Below, piece by piece: positions 31,591-42,014 of a stretch of 43,799 nucleotides of DNA. A model generated the notes under the pieces. The model searched no databases, had not been told where the DNA came from, and saw nothing but the letters and a program-made list of their open reading frames with translations. The position numbers and the translations under genes are program-made. Each line of letters opens with the position of its first letter. Positions within the stretch are counted from its first letter, which is position 1. The stretch is from Gnetum montanum (taxonomy: Eukaryota > Streptophyta > Gnetopsida > Gnetales > Gnetaceae), in assembly GCA_015680685.1 (NCBI GenBank), contig MNCI01002658.1, forward strand, positions 331 to 44,129, given 5' to 3'.

Positions 31591-31835
31591 GCCAGTTTAA
31601 GGTTGTAGCAGACCATCTTAATGCAAAAGCATAAAAATGCTAGTTTAAGGTCTTTGCATACCGCTAATGAGTTAAATTTTCTAATTAAAAGTATTAGTTT
31701 AAGGTCTTTTTGGACCGCTAACAAGATTGAAGCTACACGTTAGAATTGCTAGTTTAAGGTCTTTATGGACCATTAACTCATTAAAGCTATAAAGGAAAAT
31801 GGCTAGTTTAAGATGGGTCGAGGCTTTTCGTAGGG
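31591..31835. repeat. element F upstream tandem array, five units of about 54 bp
   Basis: Leads CAGTTTAAGG or TAGTTTAAGG/A begin at about 31593, 31641, 31695, 31750 and 31804, spaced 48-55 bp. Dyads: GGTT-6-GACC, GGTC-6-TACC, GGTC-6-GACC (31703-31716) and GGTC-6-GACC again near 31758; the fifth unit has lost pairing. It is on the far side of pol from the 27566-28005 array, so F carries dyad units on both sides of pol. Confidence 0.85.
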
Positions 31836-32800
31836 CCCACCTACCATAATGTGAATGGTGTTGCTACACTATGGGGGAGTGCTACACTATATGGGACTTC
31901 CCACATTAATCGGGGAGAGAAAATAGTAGGTTTCCTTTCATCATTTTCAGCTATAAATAAGGGTTTACCCCCAATAAACTTGTCATTTTCACCATAATAG
32001 TGCAAAGCTTTCATTTAGAGCGTAGAGTGATTGTGCTAACTAAGGGTATGGCGATTAAGCATAGTGTTCAAGGAAGAATTGGAAACTGAAATGATGGCTC
32101 CCAAGAGAGAATGCAAACACCTAACACTCGCCAAGGTGGAAGAAGTGAAGGAGACTCTGGGAAGTGTGTGATTGGCACTTCTTGCGGTGCAAGAGGAGAT
32201 CCCATTAGCCTGGTAAGTTGCTACACTATTCTTTGTTTTTCTATGCTACTACTATTTCTTCTTCTTTGTCTGATTTTGTTTCTGCGATTTTTGTCTTGGA
32301 ATTTGCATTTCATGTTATCATTTTTGTTGTTATTTTAGTTGATACACTACCATTGTTGTTGATTCGGCCGTGACGGTGTACAGATGCTATGCTAAGGTTG
32401 GATGCAATGCTGCCAAGAATGCCATTGCTATGGCTACCTTACTACAAAAGATTAGGTGATTCTAGCAACTTGGCATGCGAATAGCATAGCATACGACCCT
32501 CAGGAGGGTTTGGCCATGCGCATGATTTGACAGCATAACATGTGTCTATCATGGCACAATGCAAATTGTTTTGTCAGGTAGAAGATTTGTCAAAACTAGT
32601 GTAGCACATTGAATTATTCTTGTCAAAAGATTTGTGTTTAGCTTTTCATTGCTACACTAGGCTAATTCTGCTATGCTATCGCCTTTGTGTTTTTTGCTAC
32701 ACTACATGCATGGAGAGATTCATGCTATGCTATCTGCTAATTGCTAATTCTGCTACGCTATATGCGAATCCCACTTAAACATGACATTAACATTTTCATT
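31836..32800 (+). other. unclassified segment with TATA box and possible first exon
   Basis: Not matched to any other element in the window. On the plus strand it has a good TATA box (CTATAAATAAGGG at about 31951), AATAAA at about 31974, a short ATG frame from 32091 (MMAPKRECKHLTLAKVEE, ending near 32172) and an alternative frame from 32111. A perfect splice-donor-like CTG/GTAAGT lies at about 32208-32216. It is full of TGCTACACTA and GCTATGCTAT words (32240-32770), the same words as the F LTR palindromes but mostly as half-sites. It may be part of another LTR or a promoter/first-exon fragment; I cannot decide. Confidence 0.35.
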
Positions 32801-33579
32801 TGTGTTATGCAAGATGGTGCTAAGGCCAATCTTAATTTTCCTAGAAATCGTAGGGGTCATGTGCTGCTGGCCAATCTTAATTGTCAAAAATGATAGCTTT
32901 ATATACAATCCTATGATTTTTCATGTTAACATAGAAACAATAGTTCACAATAGAATATCTAATTAATAAATTGCATAATAATTAGAAAATTTAGATAAAA
33001 TTCAAATAATTATTAGAAAGTCAAAGTCCACTTGAGTAAGAAATAGAATAAATCTTAATCATTTTTTATAAAAAGAAAATATTTTTCTAAAAATATCTAA
33101 TTGAAAATTCATAACATGTGCCACCATTCTAACAACCTATTCTTAGTAAGAAAACAACAGAAATAAAATAATTTCTAAATAAAATTTTGAAAAGCTAAGT
33201 AAATTCATATTTATAAAAAAATAATAGATGTTTCAAAAAATAAGAATTGAGAATAAGAATATTTATAAAAAAATTCATAATGTTATGAAAAGATAAGTTT
33301 TAATATAAGGTTTATTAAATATTCCAAAAATAATGCAAAAATAAAATACTTGAATGATCATGAAATAAAATTTTTAAGAAACATTAACAAATTAACAGAA
33401 TACATAAGCCAAGCCATAGGTTAATCAATGAATTATTAAGAATAAACTAGGGGTTGGAAATAGAAGGTGTTATAGTTAATATCCTCTATGTCATCTCTAT
33501 CATGTGACCATTTTTTGCTATCAAGTTTTGAATATTTGGAAGTTATTTTAAGTTATTTTTTAACCTTATGTTTTACATC
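32801..33579. other. AT-rich stretch without recognisable features
   Basis: Highly A-rich sequence, possibly decayed transposon or remaining host DNA, ending at the target of element E. A nearly exact GGCCAATCTTAATT pair occurs at about 32823 and 32869. No gene, LTR end or tandem array seen. Confidence 0.5.
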
Positions 33580-34423
33580 TGATGAGTCATGATTCGCATA
33601 GCTACGATATCAGATACCCAATATTGGAACCCTAGATGCATTATTAGATATCCGATATGGAGGGGTATGGGCTGGCCTATAAATATAGTGCTTGGGCACA
33701 CAATTTGGATAATAGTTTTGCATTAGGTTTTCATAGTTTTGTCAATATAGTAGCTAAACTCTTGTACTTTATTTTGTACTCTTACAAAACAGTCAGTGAG
33801 TGCCCACAAAGTGGATCTGGATTAGTTGTATGGAGTCTTATTTGAGTGGCAATATACCTAGACATATTCCATGAATGACGATAAGATCGATATTGATTCT
33901 TATTCATTGCAACACTTTAACTTAGATTAAATTTACTTTCCATGAAATCTACTTTTCATGTACTTAGTTAGTATTTACATTTTAATGCATTTTAATTAAT
34001 TAAGCACATAAGTATGATTTCTTCAAGCAAGCATATGAATCTTGGTAATCATAACAACACTTAACATTTGGTAACCCAATAGCATTATATGTGTTCAGGA
34101 TGTGCACAGGAAGTGGGATCGGATACTTATGTTAGGGAAGTTGATTATTAATTAGCAATTAGATTAGTTGAATTTAAATTGAGTTTCAAACTATTGTTAA
34201 CGTAGAAAAATAAAATATAAAATAATAAAAATCATATGCCTCACTCTAGACTAAACTATATGTGACAAAGCTGCCACTAGTCCAAGTGGGAAGATAGCGA
34301 ATTGCACTCAAGGCATAGTAATCTAGCTGCCACAACTAGTCCCATCCACGAAATTTTATTGGATTGTGCATGAATGCTTGTGATTCATATGGTTGGGTGT
34401 AGGGGGTACCTTGTCATTCATCA
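33580..34423 (+). repeat. element E 5' LTR (844 bp)
   Basis: TGATGAGT start and ATTCATCA end; TATA box CTATAAATATAG at about 33677-33688; GATATC and AATATT dyads just upstream (33606-33657). Aligns in reverse orientation with the LTRs of B, including the CCTACACCCAACCAT word (here reversed near 34390). Confidence 0.92.
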
Positions 34424-34424
34424 T

Positions 34425-34442
34425 TAGCACTGTTGCTGAGGA
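34425..34442 (+). promoter_or_regulatory. element E primer-binding site, decayed tRNA-Asp type
   Basis: One base after the LTR: TAGCACTGTTGCTGAGGA against the expected TGGCGCCGTTGCCGGGGA. Five substitutions, four of them C to T or G to A. Position and pattern match the site in B. Confidence 0.75.
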
Positions 34443-34538
34443 TGGTGCTAGTTATCTAGATTAGTTACATTATACATGATTATTGTAAATGTATTAATGA
34501 TCTATTATTTTAAATCACACAGATTATTAGACAAAACG

Positions 34539-36550
34539 ATGTCTTCTTCACACAAGACCAATAATGCATCATATGATGAGAACACTCATAAGAGAAATGA
34601 TAGGATATATACTAAGAAAAATTGGAGTAAACAACCTCAAATAGGGATTTCCAATGCTCATTTAGAGCCTTACTACACTCAAAGACTACACTCAACTGGT
34701 GTAGAAAATCATAGAGGAGATGGAGTAAGTCCTAGATTAAGGAGGGACCCAAGGCCTAGGACCTCCTCTAAACCTAGAAAAGATAAATCAAGGGACCATG
34801 GGAAGAACTATAGAAGCCATGGAAATTGTCCCAATTTCTTAGCTTCCTCTTCCTCTTCCTCTTCAATGTCTAGTTCTAATGAAGATGAACATAGCTATAG
34901 AGATAGTGCTCCACTATGAGGTCAAGACAAAGATTGAAATTGAACTCGAGGGTAAAATCAAAGACATCACAATGAGCACAGACAAGATTGTCACAATTAA
35001 ACTAATAGAAATAGAAATTTTCATCACAACATGTCTGATGATGATGAACCCTTGTTGGCCACTAAGAGCCTAATGTAGATCATGGAGGTAGTTAAGATAT
35101 CTCAAAAGCATCATAAGGACATTCGCTTATGCAAGATTGATATAAAAAATATTCCTAAATTTGTGAAAGGCTACAATTTAGATCCACAAGATCATTTACA
35201 AGCCTTCCATGATTTGTATGCCTCGCACAACATTGAAAGTGGGTGGAACAAGCTTAAACTCTTTCCTAGGACTTTAATCAATAAAGCCGAAGTGTGGTAT
35301 TGATCATTGAAACCAAATTCAATTCAATAATGATCCAAAATGTTAGAACTTCTCAATGAAAAATACCAAACCTATGCAAGGGTGTCCAACCTAAGAAGAC
35401 AAATCCAAGACTGGAAGAAAGAAAATCATGAACCCTTGGATGTGGCCTTAGATAGATACTATTTGCTACTACATAGATGTCCTGGCCATGATTTCTTTGA
35501 GGAAAGGAAACTATTCCACATCATCGATGGGCTTCATAATGAAACAAGAGAGACCCTTGGGATGTATGCTCTAGGTTAATTATACAAGCTACGAATCCAT
35601 CAGATCTAAGAGTTGATCAAGCATGTGGAAAAATAAGGAGAGTTATGCAAATGGAAGAATGTTGAGGAAAATTATTGGGACCCAACTCTTCAAAAGAAAT
35701 GATTCCATATATATGATGAGGAAAAGGAGGCATTTATTGATGAGATGATTTTATAATAAACATGTCAATACAAAATTCTATTGTTAAGGTTGAAGCAAAG
35801 TTGGATAAGATGTCAGAATTAATGAATGAGAAAGTTACAACTTGTGTAGAAACTATAGAGGAGAAAGTGACATAAAGAAAATCAAGCAATCACAAAAAAA
35901 GAAGGAAAAAGAACCAAGAAATAGATAGGAACACTTATTTGCAAACAAGAAACATGACTGAAGAAAGTGAGGCTATAGACTCAACCATAGACAAGGATAA
36001 TGGATGTGACATTTACATATATGACCATCCGAAGGGCCATTTCTAGATCTTGTTGCATCTACATAAGAGTTGGGTAGGAGCATTAAATCTAAAGTTTGTA
36101 CAGAAGTAAATGCCTAGGAGAGTTCCTCTTCCACATAGTAATTTTAGACAACCCCAAAACCAATTGTACTATCCTAGGGGGACTTATCACTAGCCTCAAC
36201 ATTGGCATCAACTATAGTGGAAACAACCACAGTTGTGGGGGAGGCCATCATCAAACCAACTATATCCTTCTTACGAACTGAACCCACATGGATATTATGT
36301 TCAATACCATATTTCACCAAATAGTTTTACTTCCTCTACTTCAAATCACTACTACCACTCTCACAAATATCATTATCCCACAACATCTTATGATATCACC
36401 ACCTCACACCTCTCACCTTGCATTATATCCTTAATATTTTCATGCTCACCTTCACTATATGTCACCTCCAATAACACAGGAAGGTTAAGCATCATAACAT
36501 CGATAAGAGAATGTCACTTGTGTTGCAAACATACACATAAATTATAACGC
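34539..36550 (+). pseudogene. element E gag remnant
   Basis: Gag in pieces. The start ATG at 34539 follows a leader of about 95 bp after the primer site. The N-terminal part (34539-34919) is basic and ends in a Ser run (LASSSSSSSMSSSNEDE). After a frame change, 35082-35760 stays in one frame with in-frame stops. It carries PKFVKGYNLDPQDHLQAFHD, NKLKLFPRTLINKAEVWY, NEKYQTYARVSNLRRQIQDW, ALDRYYLLLHRCPGHDF and LFHIIDGLHNETRETLGMY, the capsid segments of the Athila-like family. The C-terminal part (about 36096-36547) is His/Tyr/Pro/Ser-rich with NPHGYYVQYHI, matched in B. Overall less decayed than the B copy. Confidence 0.85.
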
Positions 36551-37010
36551 TAGTAGATGTCAACTGCAATGTCAGAAGTGTCTCTTCTGGAGGAAAGGTT
36601 GTAAGCTAAGGAAAAACACTCATGGACCTACTACATCACCTAAACCAGAACAAGGCCAATTTGATGCAACAACCTTCCTCATAAAAATTATGTCTCGTAA
36701 TCATATACAAAAGCTAACAACCATCACCAATCCAACACAAGGCATAAATGATAAACCTATCATTGTGGAGAGAGAGAAGAATCCATACATCACCAATAAT
36801 GATAAAGGGTGTAGTTGTGGGTTGGAAGTTTAAAATATTAACACAACCCCTAGACTAGCCCAACATGAAGTTTGGGAGCAAGTGTGTGAGCAAAAGCTAG
36901 TCTACGTAGTAGCCACTAAACTAGAAGACACCTAGTGGATTGAAAATGAGAATATAAAACTATTTCAAAGATGCATGGAAGTAACTGATCTACTTATCAA
37001 TTTTGGAATT
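36551..37010 (+). pseudogene. element E frame after gag, Cys-rich start
   Basis: A plus frame from about 36558 reads CQLQCQKCLFWRKGCK. It then stays open with few stops to about 37013, including SPKPEQGQFDATTFLIKIMS and EVWEQVCEQKLVYVVATKLE. It could be a gag tail (knuckle-like Cys cluster), or the site where pol was lost. I recognise no protease or RT motif. Confidence 0.4.
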
Positions 37011-38428
37011 TTCTAATTCTTCATATGTTTTCCATTTCTTAATATTTTTCTCTTTTCTTAAGTCATTCTCTTTATGTTTTATAAATTTATTTTATGTTTT
37101 TATTAATAAAGTTGCCAAGTCATGATGTAGAAGTCAACACTATGTGTTAGCCTTTTTGTGCTATGTTATTGGGTAAGTAATTGTGTAAAGTAGTGAGACC
37201 ACCTCATACATCCCTCTAGTTCTTTGAATAAAAATTCTTTTTCATGGAAACAATTTGGTTCTTCTTTTATGAAACTAAAATTAATCAATGATCATTGTAC
37301 CTTGAAGAAATAGGGAATTACCAAGTGGGAATGGCAAAGGGTGTGACCTCAAGGGAACTTGTTGGATCCTCTTCTTAACTTCCTTCATGTAGTTTATGAA
37401 TCCTCTTGAAATGTATCATCACTCCCCCATTGACCAATAAAAAGGAAGCCTTGTCTTTGCATGGTGTAGTTCCCATTCCAAAAAAAAAACCACAAAAAAA
37501 GATAAAAAATAATTAAAAATGATAGGAATTCAAAGCACATCCCTTAGACACAATAATAGGCTACAAGTACTAGTTATGGGGCTAGAAAGACATGTTACCC
37601 ATTCCTGAAGCCACCCCTCTAACTAAGGTCCTTCCTTTCTTCTTCTCTTTTCTTTTCTTTTTGGAGTGATGATTGTTCTTTGAGGTGGTTGTGGACTCAT
37701 GGTGGTTGGAAGGATGTAACACATCAATGCAAGGTCACTGTTCATGGTATGGACTTAGTCTGAACTTGGATGGATAGGTATGTTGATCATTTTAATCACA
37801 CTTGTTACAACAACCTATTATGTACATGGTCAAGTACCTTACATCTTGATCTTTGCAATTCCATCTCATTCCATTATTCACCTCACTACTGCATGCAATT
37901 ATGAGCCTTTTGGTTTTGTGTAGTATAGTGAAACATCCTAACCATGGTAATTTTTTGTTCTTTGTAACAAAGGCATGATCTACATTTAACTTCTTGGGTT
38001 CCCATGGACATCTATAGAAGTGGTTATGCAAGGGCATTATGGCAGAAGCCTACTTTGGGGAGGACCCACTTACATAACTATTGTTGATCATGGATTTGAA
38101 CTAACCTTCATAGCTTCCATATCCATGGATTTGGACATCAATGATGGTTTCTCTAAATTTATACATGATTTTGGAACTACTTCTCATCTATTTTATTAAA
38201 TTTTTTCTAGTTTTCTATTTCCATATTCATAAATATTTCTTGGCCATCTTCTTAATTAGACCTTTGGTTTTAATTATTCAAAAACCTATGTGCTTTTGGA
38301 GTTATGGTTGTTAATCATGAAAGCTAGGGATGCTTGTTTTAAAATTTTCCAGCATCCTATTTTTGAACATCATGGTAACTAATAGTAATTGATCAAAATA
38401 ATGTGAATAGCTTGATGATTTTAGTTAC
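37011..38428 (+). other. element E 3' noncoding region, first part
   Basis: AT-rich. 37440-37700 aligns inversely with 3770-4090 of element B (AACATGTCTTT, GTGCTTTGAATTC and CT-rich segments), fixing it as the family 3' region. No supportable gene. It ends at the duplicated target CTCAT (38429-38433) of insertion G. Confidence 0.65.
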
Positions 38429-38433
38429 CTCAT

Positions 38434-38900
38434 TGTTGGCACATTTAGCCATTTCATGGAACAGTATGGTTCTGAGATTAGAGATGGTCCGAAGCTTCTT
38501 GTCGTGCATGAAGCATTTGGAGGATGGAAACCTGAGTCTGGTGTTCTAAGATATGATTTTAGAAATAAGGGCTATATTTGGTAGACGCTAATAAGAAATC
38601 AAGATTTCTTATGACATTGGCATGAATCAGGTTTATTTATTTTATAATCAGTGCATCCAAAGTTGTGTGAGGATGCCACGAGGTAGAGTAAAATCCATGA
38701 TGCTCAGTACCCTGGATATAGGATGAAAAAGGTGGTTGTTGGTATGAGCATTATTGGCATCTGTGTTTGCAAATGTTGTCAGCTACCAAGCTAAGGCATT
38801 TATCAACAATTCTAAGTTCCAAATTCAAAAAATAAAATCAATAGGTTGTATGAATAATAAAATGGAGAAATTATCAGTGGATGTTTGCAAAATGATGGAG
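38434..38900 (+). other. G left part, short unexplained open stretch
   Basis: No retroelement homology. One plus frame from about 38457 to 38582 stays open for about 40 codons (EQYGSEIRDGPKLLVVHEAF, then GGWKPESGVLRYDF) with gene-like composition. I cannot identify it; it could be a second captured host fragment. Confidence 0.3.
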
Positions 38901-39019
38901 AAGATATTGTTATTTTAAAATTAAGTATAGAAAATAAAAATTTTGCAAATGGAACAATTGGCATAGAAGATGGTGTTGAATCGGAAGCTCCTGCAGTCAA
39001 TTCTTGGACATTTCAAGGA

Positions 39020-39230
39020 CTTGAGAAGGACAATATCAAAGCGTTCAGTTTCTCCGGCATGGGCTGTGCTACCAATGTAATTGGCATGGACATGGCCCAG
39101 GATTTGCTATCCCTGAGCCCCGGATCGTACGCTCTCATCGTGGGATCCGAAACACCACTGTCAATGGCAATTATACAGGCAAAGACAGGAACATGATGAA
39201 AACCAACTGCTTTTCCAGGAAAAAATTCAG
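39020..39230 (+). pseudogene. 3-ketoacyl-CoA synthase (KCS)-like gene fragment
   Basis: KCS enzymes condense malonyl-CoA with long acyl-CoA in the ER for waxes and other very-long-chain lipids. This fragment reads KAFSFSGMGCATNVIGMDMA, then QDLLSLSPGSYALIVGSE, resembling the KCS segment around the nucleophilic Cys (SFNLGGMGCSAGxIxxDLAKDLL...YALVVSTE). The Cys codon is 39065-39067. At about 39150 the homology jumps frame and continues TVNGNYTGKDRNMMKTNCF, like NWYFGNDRSMLxxNCLFR, and then ends. It represents about 70 of a normal ~500 residues, so it is a dead fragment. The frame upstream to 38885 is open but not KCS-like. It lies inside unit G, suggesting capture. Confidence 0.65.
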
Positions 39231-40422
39231 ATTCTTTGGTTAAGAAAACTATAGAATCTAAACAATGACAGCACCCAAAATTTTTAATAGAGCAGGAGCC
39301 TGAAATGGCAACAGAATCATGACGGCGCAGTAGGCAGTGCTAGAAAATGCTGGACTGTGGGCACCCTTGCTAGCTGTAATGTTGCCAGGACTGCAAATTC
39401 AACCTTCGCAAATTCTGGATCGAAATCGAGCAGGAGAAGATTAAATGACAAAGGGAGATGAAAAGAAAAGAGATTGCAGAAACGGCGAATGAACAGCGGC
39501 AGACAGAGTTCAAGGCCGACGCAGTAACCAAAAAAATAAATAAATATGGTGGGCACTGGTGGGCAAGACCAAGCGTAGGTAGCTGGTGGTTAGGGTTTGT
39601 AGGGTTTCAAGTCAAAAATAAAATTTCTAGTGGGCACCGGTGGAGAGAGACGGCAAACCAAAGCTCGGAAATTTTTTTTCTTCTTTCCTTGGCCTACAGA
39701 AATCATGGCGGTCATTCGGGTTTTCTTGTTGTTGTGCGTGTTTCTGGTTTGGTCTAGGGTTTAGGTAGAAACAGAAGAGGAGGGTTGCACGTTGGCAGAA
39801 GACGGCAGATGAACAGCGGCTGCAGGCGGCAGGAGCAACAAAAATGGACAACGATGCAAAAATCGGAGAATGAGGACGGCACGAAAGATGCACAAGCAAC
39901 TCACCTACACTGCATTCTCTATGCTAGCGCTCACAAAGTTCCACCGATACTCTAACGCTGCACAGGAATTGGCTTTGCTTGGTAATCTCAGCGATTTGCG
40001 TTACAGATAAAAGAGAAAACATTACATAGAAGAGCCATACTACACATATGTAATTTTAATTCAAGTCAAAGCTAGAACATATGCTCAGTTTAATCTCCAT
40101 ATAGTGTCACATGGGGGCATTGCACGCGGCAAGGGCAGAAAACCGAGGTCTGGCAGGATAAATTTGGGATGGCGGTAATTAGTGTTAATATTGAATTTTT
40201 TAACTTTACCAGGAAAAGGGTACGGTTCATCATCAAGGATGTATTATTGATATATGCCTAACGTCAGCATTTGAACACAGCTTTAAAATATTACCGATAA
40301 AAAAGGGGCTATGCTGGAAAAATGTTTATGTGTTTTTGAGGGTTAGATTACATGATTTTATAACATCATCCAACCGCCACCTCCTATATTGCCAAGAAAG
40401 GGAAAAATAAAGAGGATATATA
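39231..40422 (+). other. G middle part, GC-rich and without recognised genes
   Basis: 39290-39990 is clearly richer in G+C than the rest of the window and contains two related words, GATGAACAGCGGC (39809) and AATGAACAGCGGC (39488), plus GTGGGCACTGGTGG (39549) and GTGGGCACCGGTGG (39631). Open stretches of 60-99 codons on both strands have no motif I recognise. It could be 3' flank of the KCS source gene or LTR U3. Confidence 0.4.
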
Positions 40423-42014
40423 TGTATGGGATAAGTTGCAACTATAGCTTGTATTTCTATGCAACTTAGTAATTGTATTTTAATTTTCTATGATAACCAC
40501 CACCAAGGACACTTGTCAACTATAGCCTTTTTTATCTCTATGGTGGTTGAAACCACCCAATATTGTTATAACTTACCTAACTTATTGGGCAAGTAACCTC
40601 CTAACTTATTGGGCAAGAAATTTTCTAATTGGTTAAGTCAAGTTACTTGAGAGAAAAGTTAGGAGAGATATTTTTGAGATATTTGTGGGATATTTTCAAA
40701 TTGTAACTTCCCTACCTACCTTGGAACCCTATAAAAAGGCATGATGGGAGGGGAGCATCATCACTTCTCACATTATCACACTTGGGGTCTCAAACATCAC
40801 ATTTTGAAGGCTACTAGTTAGCACTTGGGCTCTTACTTGGAGACACTTTGAGTCTTGGGAGAAGAGCATTTTGTAAAGAAGAAAGTGTGAATGATTGCTT
40901 GTAAGATGGCTTGCTAGAATAAAGATTTCAGCCTCTTTGTCATGGTCCTATGAGTTATGCATTTCATTTTTTGTTTTGTTTAAATTGTTTAGCTAGTGGT
41001 TTAGATAGTATCATCCTTGGCAAGTAATTTTGGGATTTTTAGATTGCTCTTATTGTTCTTGTTTCCCAATAGAAATTTCTATTAAAATTTTGTCATAGAA
41101 GCGCTTGTGTTTAAAATCCTTAAGAGCATTTTAGTAGTAAATTTCGTTATTGTGCAATTTGTGGAAACTGCTATTGGGATTGTTGTAAGAGAGCCTCTGT
41201 TTGTAGTCACGCCGTTGAACAATTCAGTAGTCGAGAGGGTTCAGAAAATCTTTGGTATTTTGATGGGACCAGAATAGCTTCTTTTTATCTTTAAAGTGAA
41301 TTCTCGTGGTATTTCAATCAGAAATTGTCAAGTCTTTTAAAGGTTCTGTTTGAATGCAATCGTTGACATCTATTATCTAGTCAAAATGGAGTCTCGTACG
41401 TGGTAGTTTACGCAGCAATTTTTGGTAGCATAGTAGGATTGTCTTGAAGATATTGCTTGTTTGAGCCTTGGAAGTTTGAACAATTCGTAGATATTGAATT
41501 TGGGATAGCTTTATTGCGAAGTGTTTACTCGTGTCATTTTACCTTGTTTAAATATTTGAGGTCTACACAAATCTGCTTTCTTTTCTTTTCTGCTTATTTC
41601 CATCGAATCTTGCTCTATTTCTAGTTTTCTTGTGGAACTATCTCTTTCTCTGGGGAAAATTAGGAGTAGATTGCGGAGTTGTGCTCAAATGTTTTTGCAA
41701 AATTTTATTTGTTACAAGTAGGTATTATAAGGACCGCGTAGACTAGGCAGTTGAACAAAATAGGAAATTTTCAACAACTCACAGTACTTGGCAAAGTTGG
41801 CTGAATCTCTTTAAAGTAAGTCATTTGTAGTTTACACACAACGCAATCGTTACATTTCTCACAACCGCACGCCGCAACAGCACACACACATACTCACATT
41901 AACTACTGAGTTTATTTGGAGGTATCTGGGCCTTGGTGTTGCCAGAGACCAGCAGGCACCTAAATCCTGTTCGAGGACACTCGTTGGCGGTCGCGTCCCA
42001 AATGGTCGCCAACA
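40423..42014 (+). repeat. G right part, promoter-bearing LTR portion
   Basis: Contains the TATA box at 40729-40739 and ends in GCCAACA at 42014. A 7-bp stem, GTTGGCG (41983-41989) with CGCCAAC (42007-42013), ends one base before the terminus. Its last 559 bp (41456-42014) are the inverted counterpart of 43242-43799. If the unit is a normal LTR retrotransposon, transcription would start near 40760 and U5 would be about 1.2 kb. Confidence 0.7.

Larger units (their letters stand above)
24435..31835 (-). mobile_element. element F, 5'-truncated Tat-like retrotransposon with pol
   Basis: A minus-strand element with a 1.74-kb 3' LTR (24440-26181), polypurine tract (26182-26196), 3' region with tandem dyad units (27566-28005), integrase, second (Tat-type) RNase H, RNase H, RT and a further tandem array (31591-31835). 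Gag, protease, primer site and 5' LTR are not visible to its right, where unrelated sequence begins. The presumed target duplication CTTGG (24435-24439) has no visible partner. LTR ends (TGTAGTGATC...GGTGTTTCA), polypurine tract and arrays are shared with C, although most of the LTR is diverged. The second RNase H is a hallmark of the Tat lineage. Confidence 0.88.

Noticed and set aside
38885-39196. Functional KCS gene
   Set aside because: Only about 70 of some 500 residues are recognisable, with a frameshift and no N- or C-terminal parts.
38434-42014. Gene-capturing DNA transposon
   Set aside because: TG...CA ends, a 5-bp duplication and a second end copy with a TATA-bearing partner fit an LTR better. 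TIRs of 7 bp and a 5-bp duplication do not match Mutator, CACTA or hAT.
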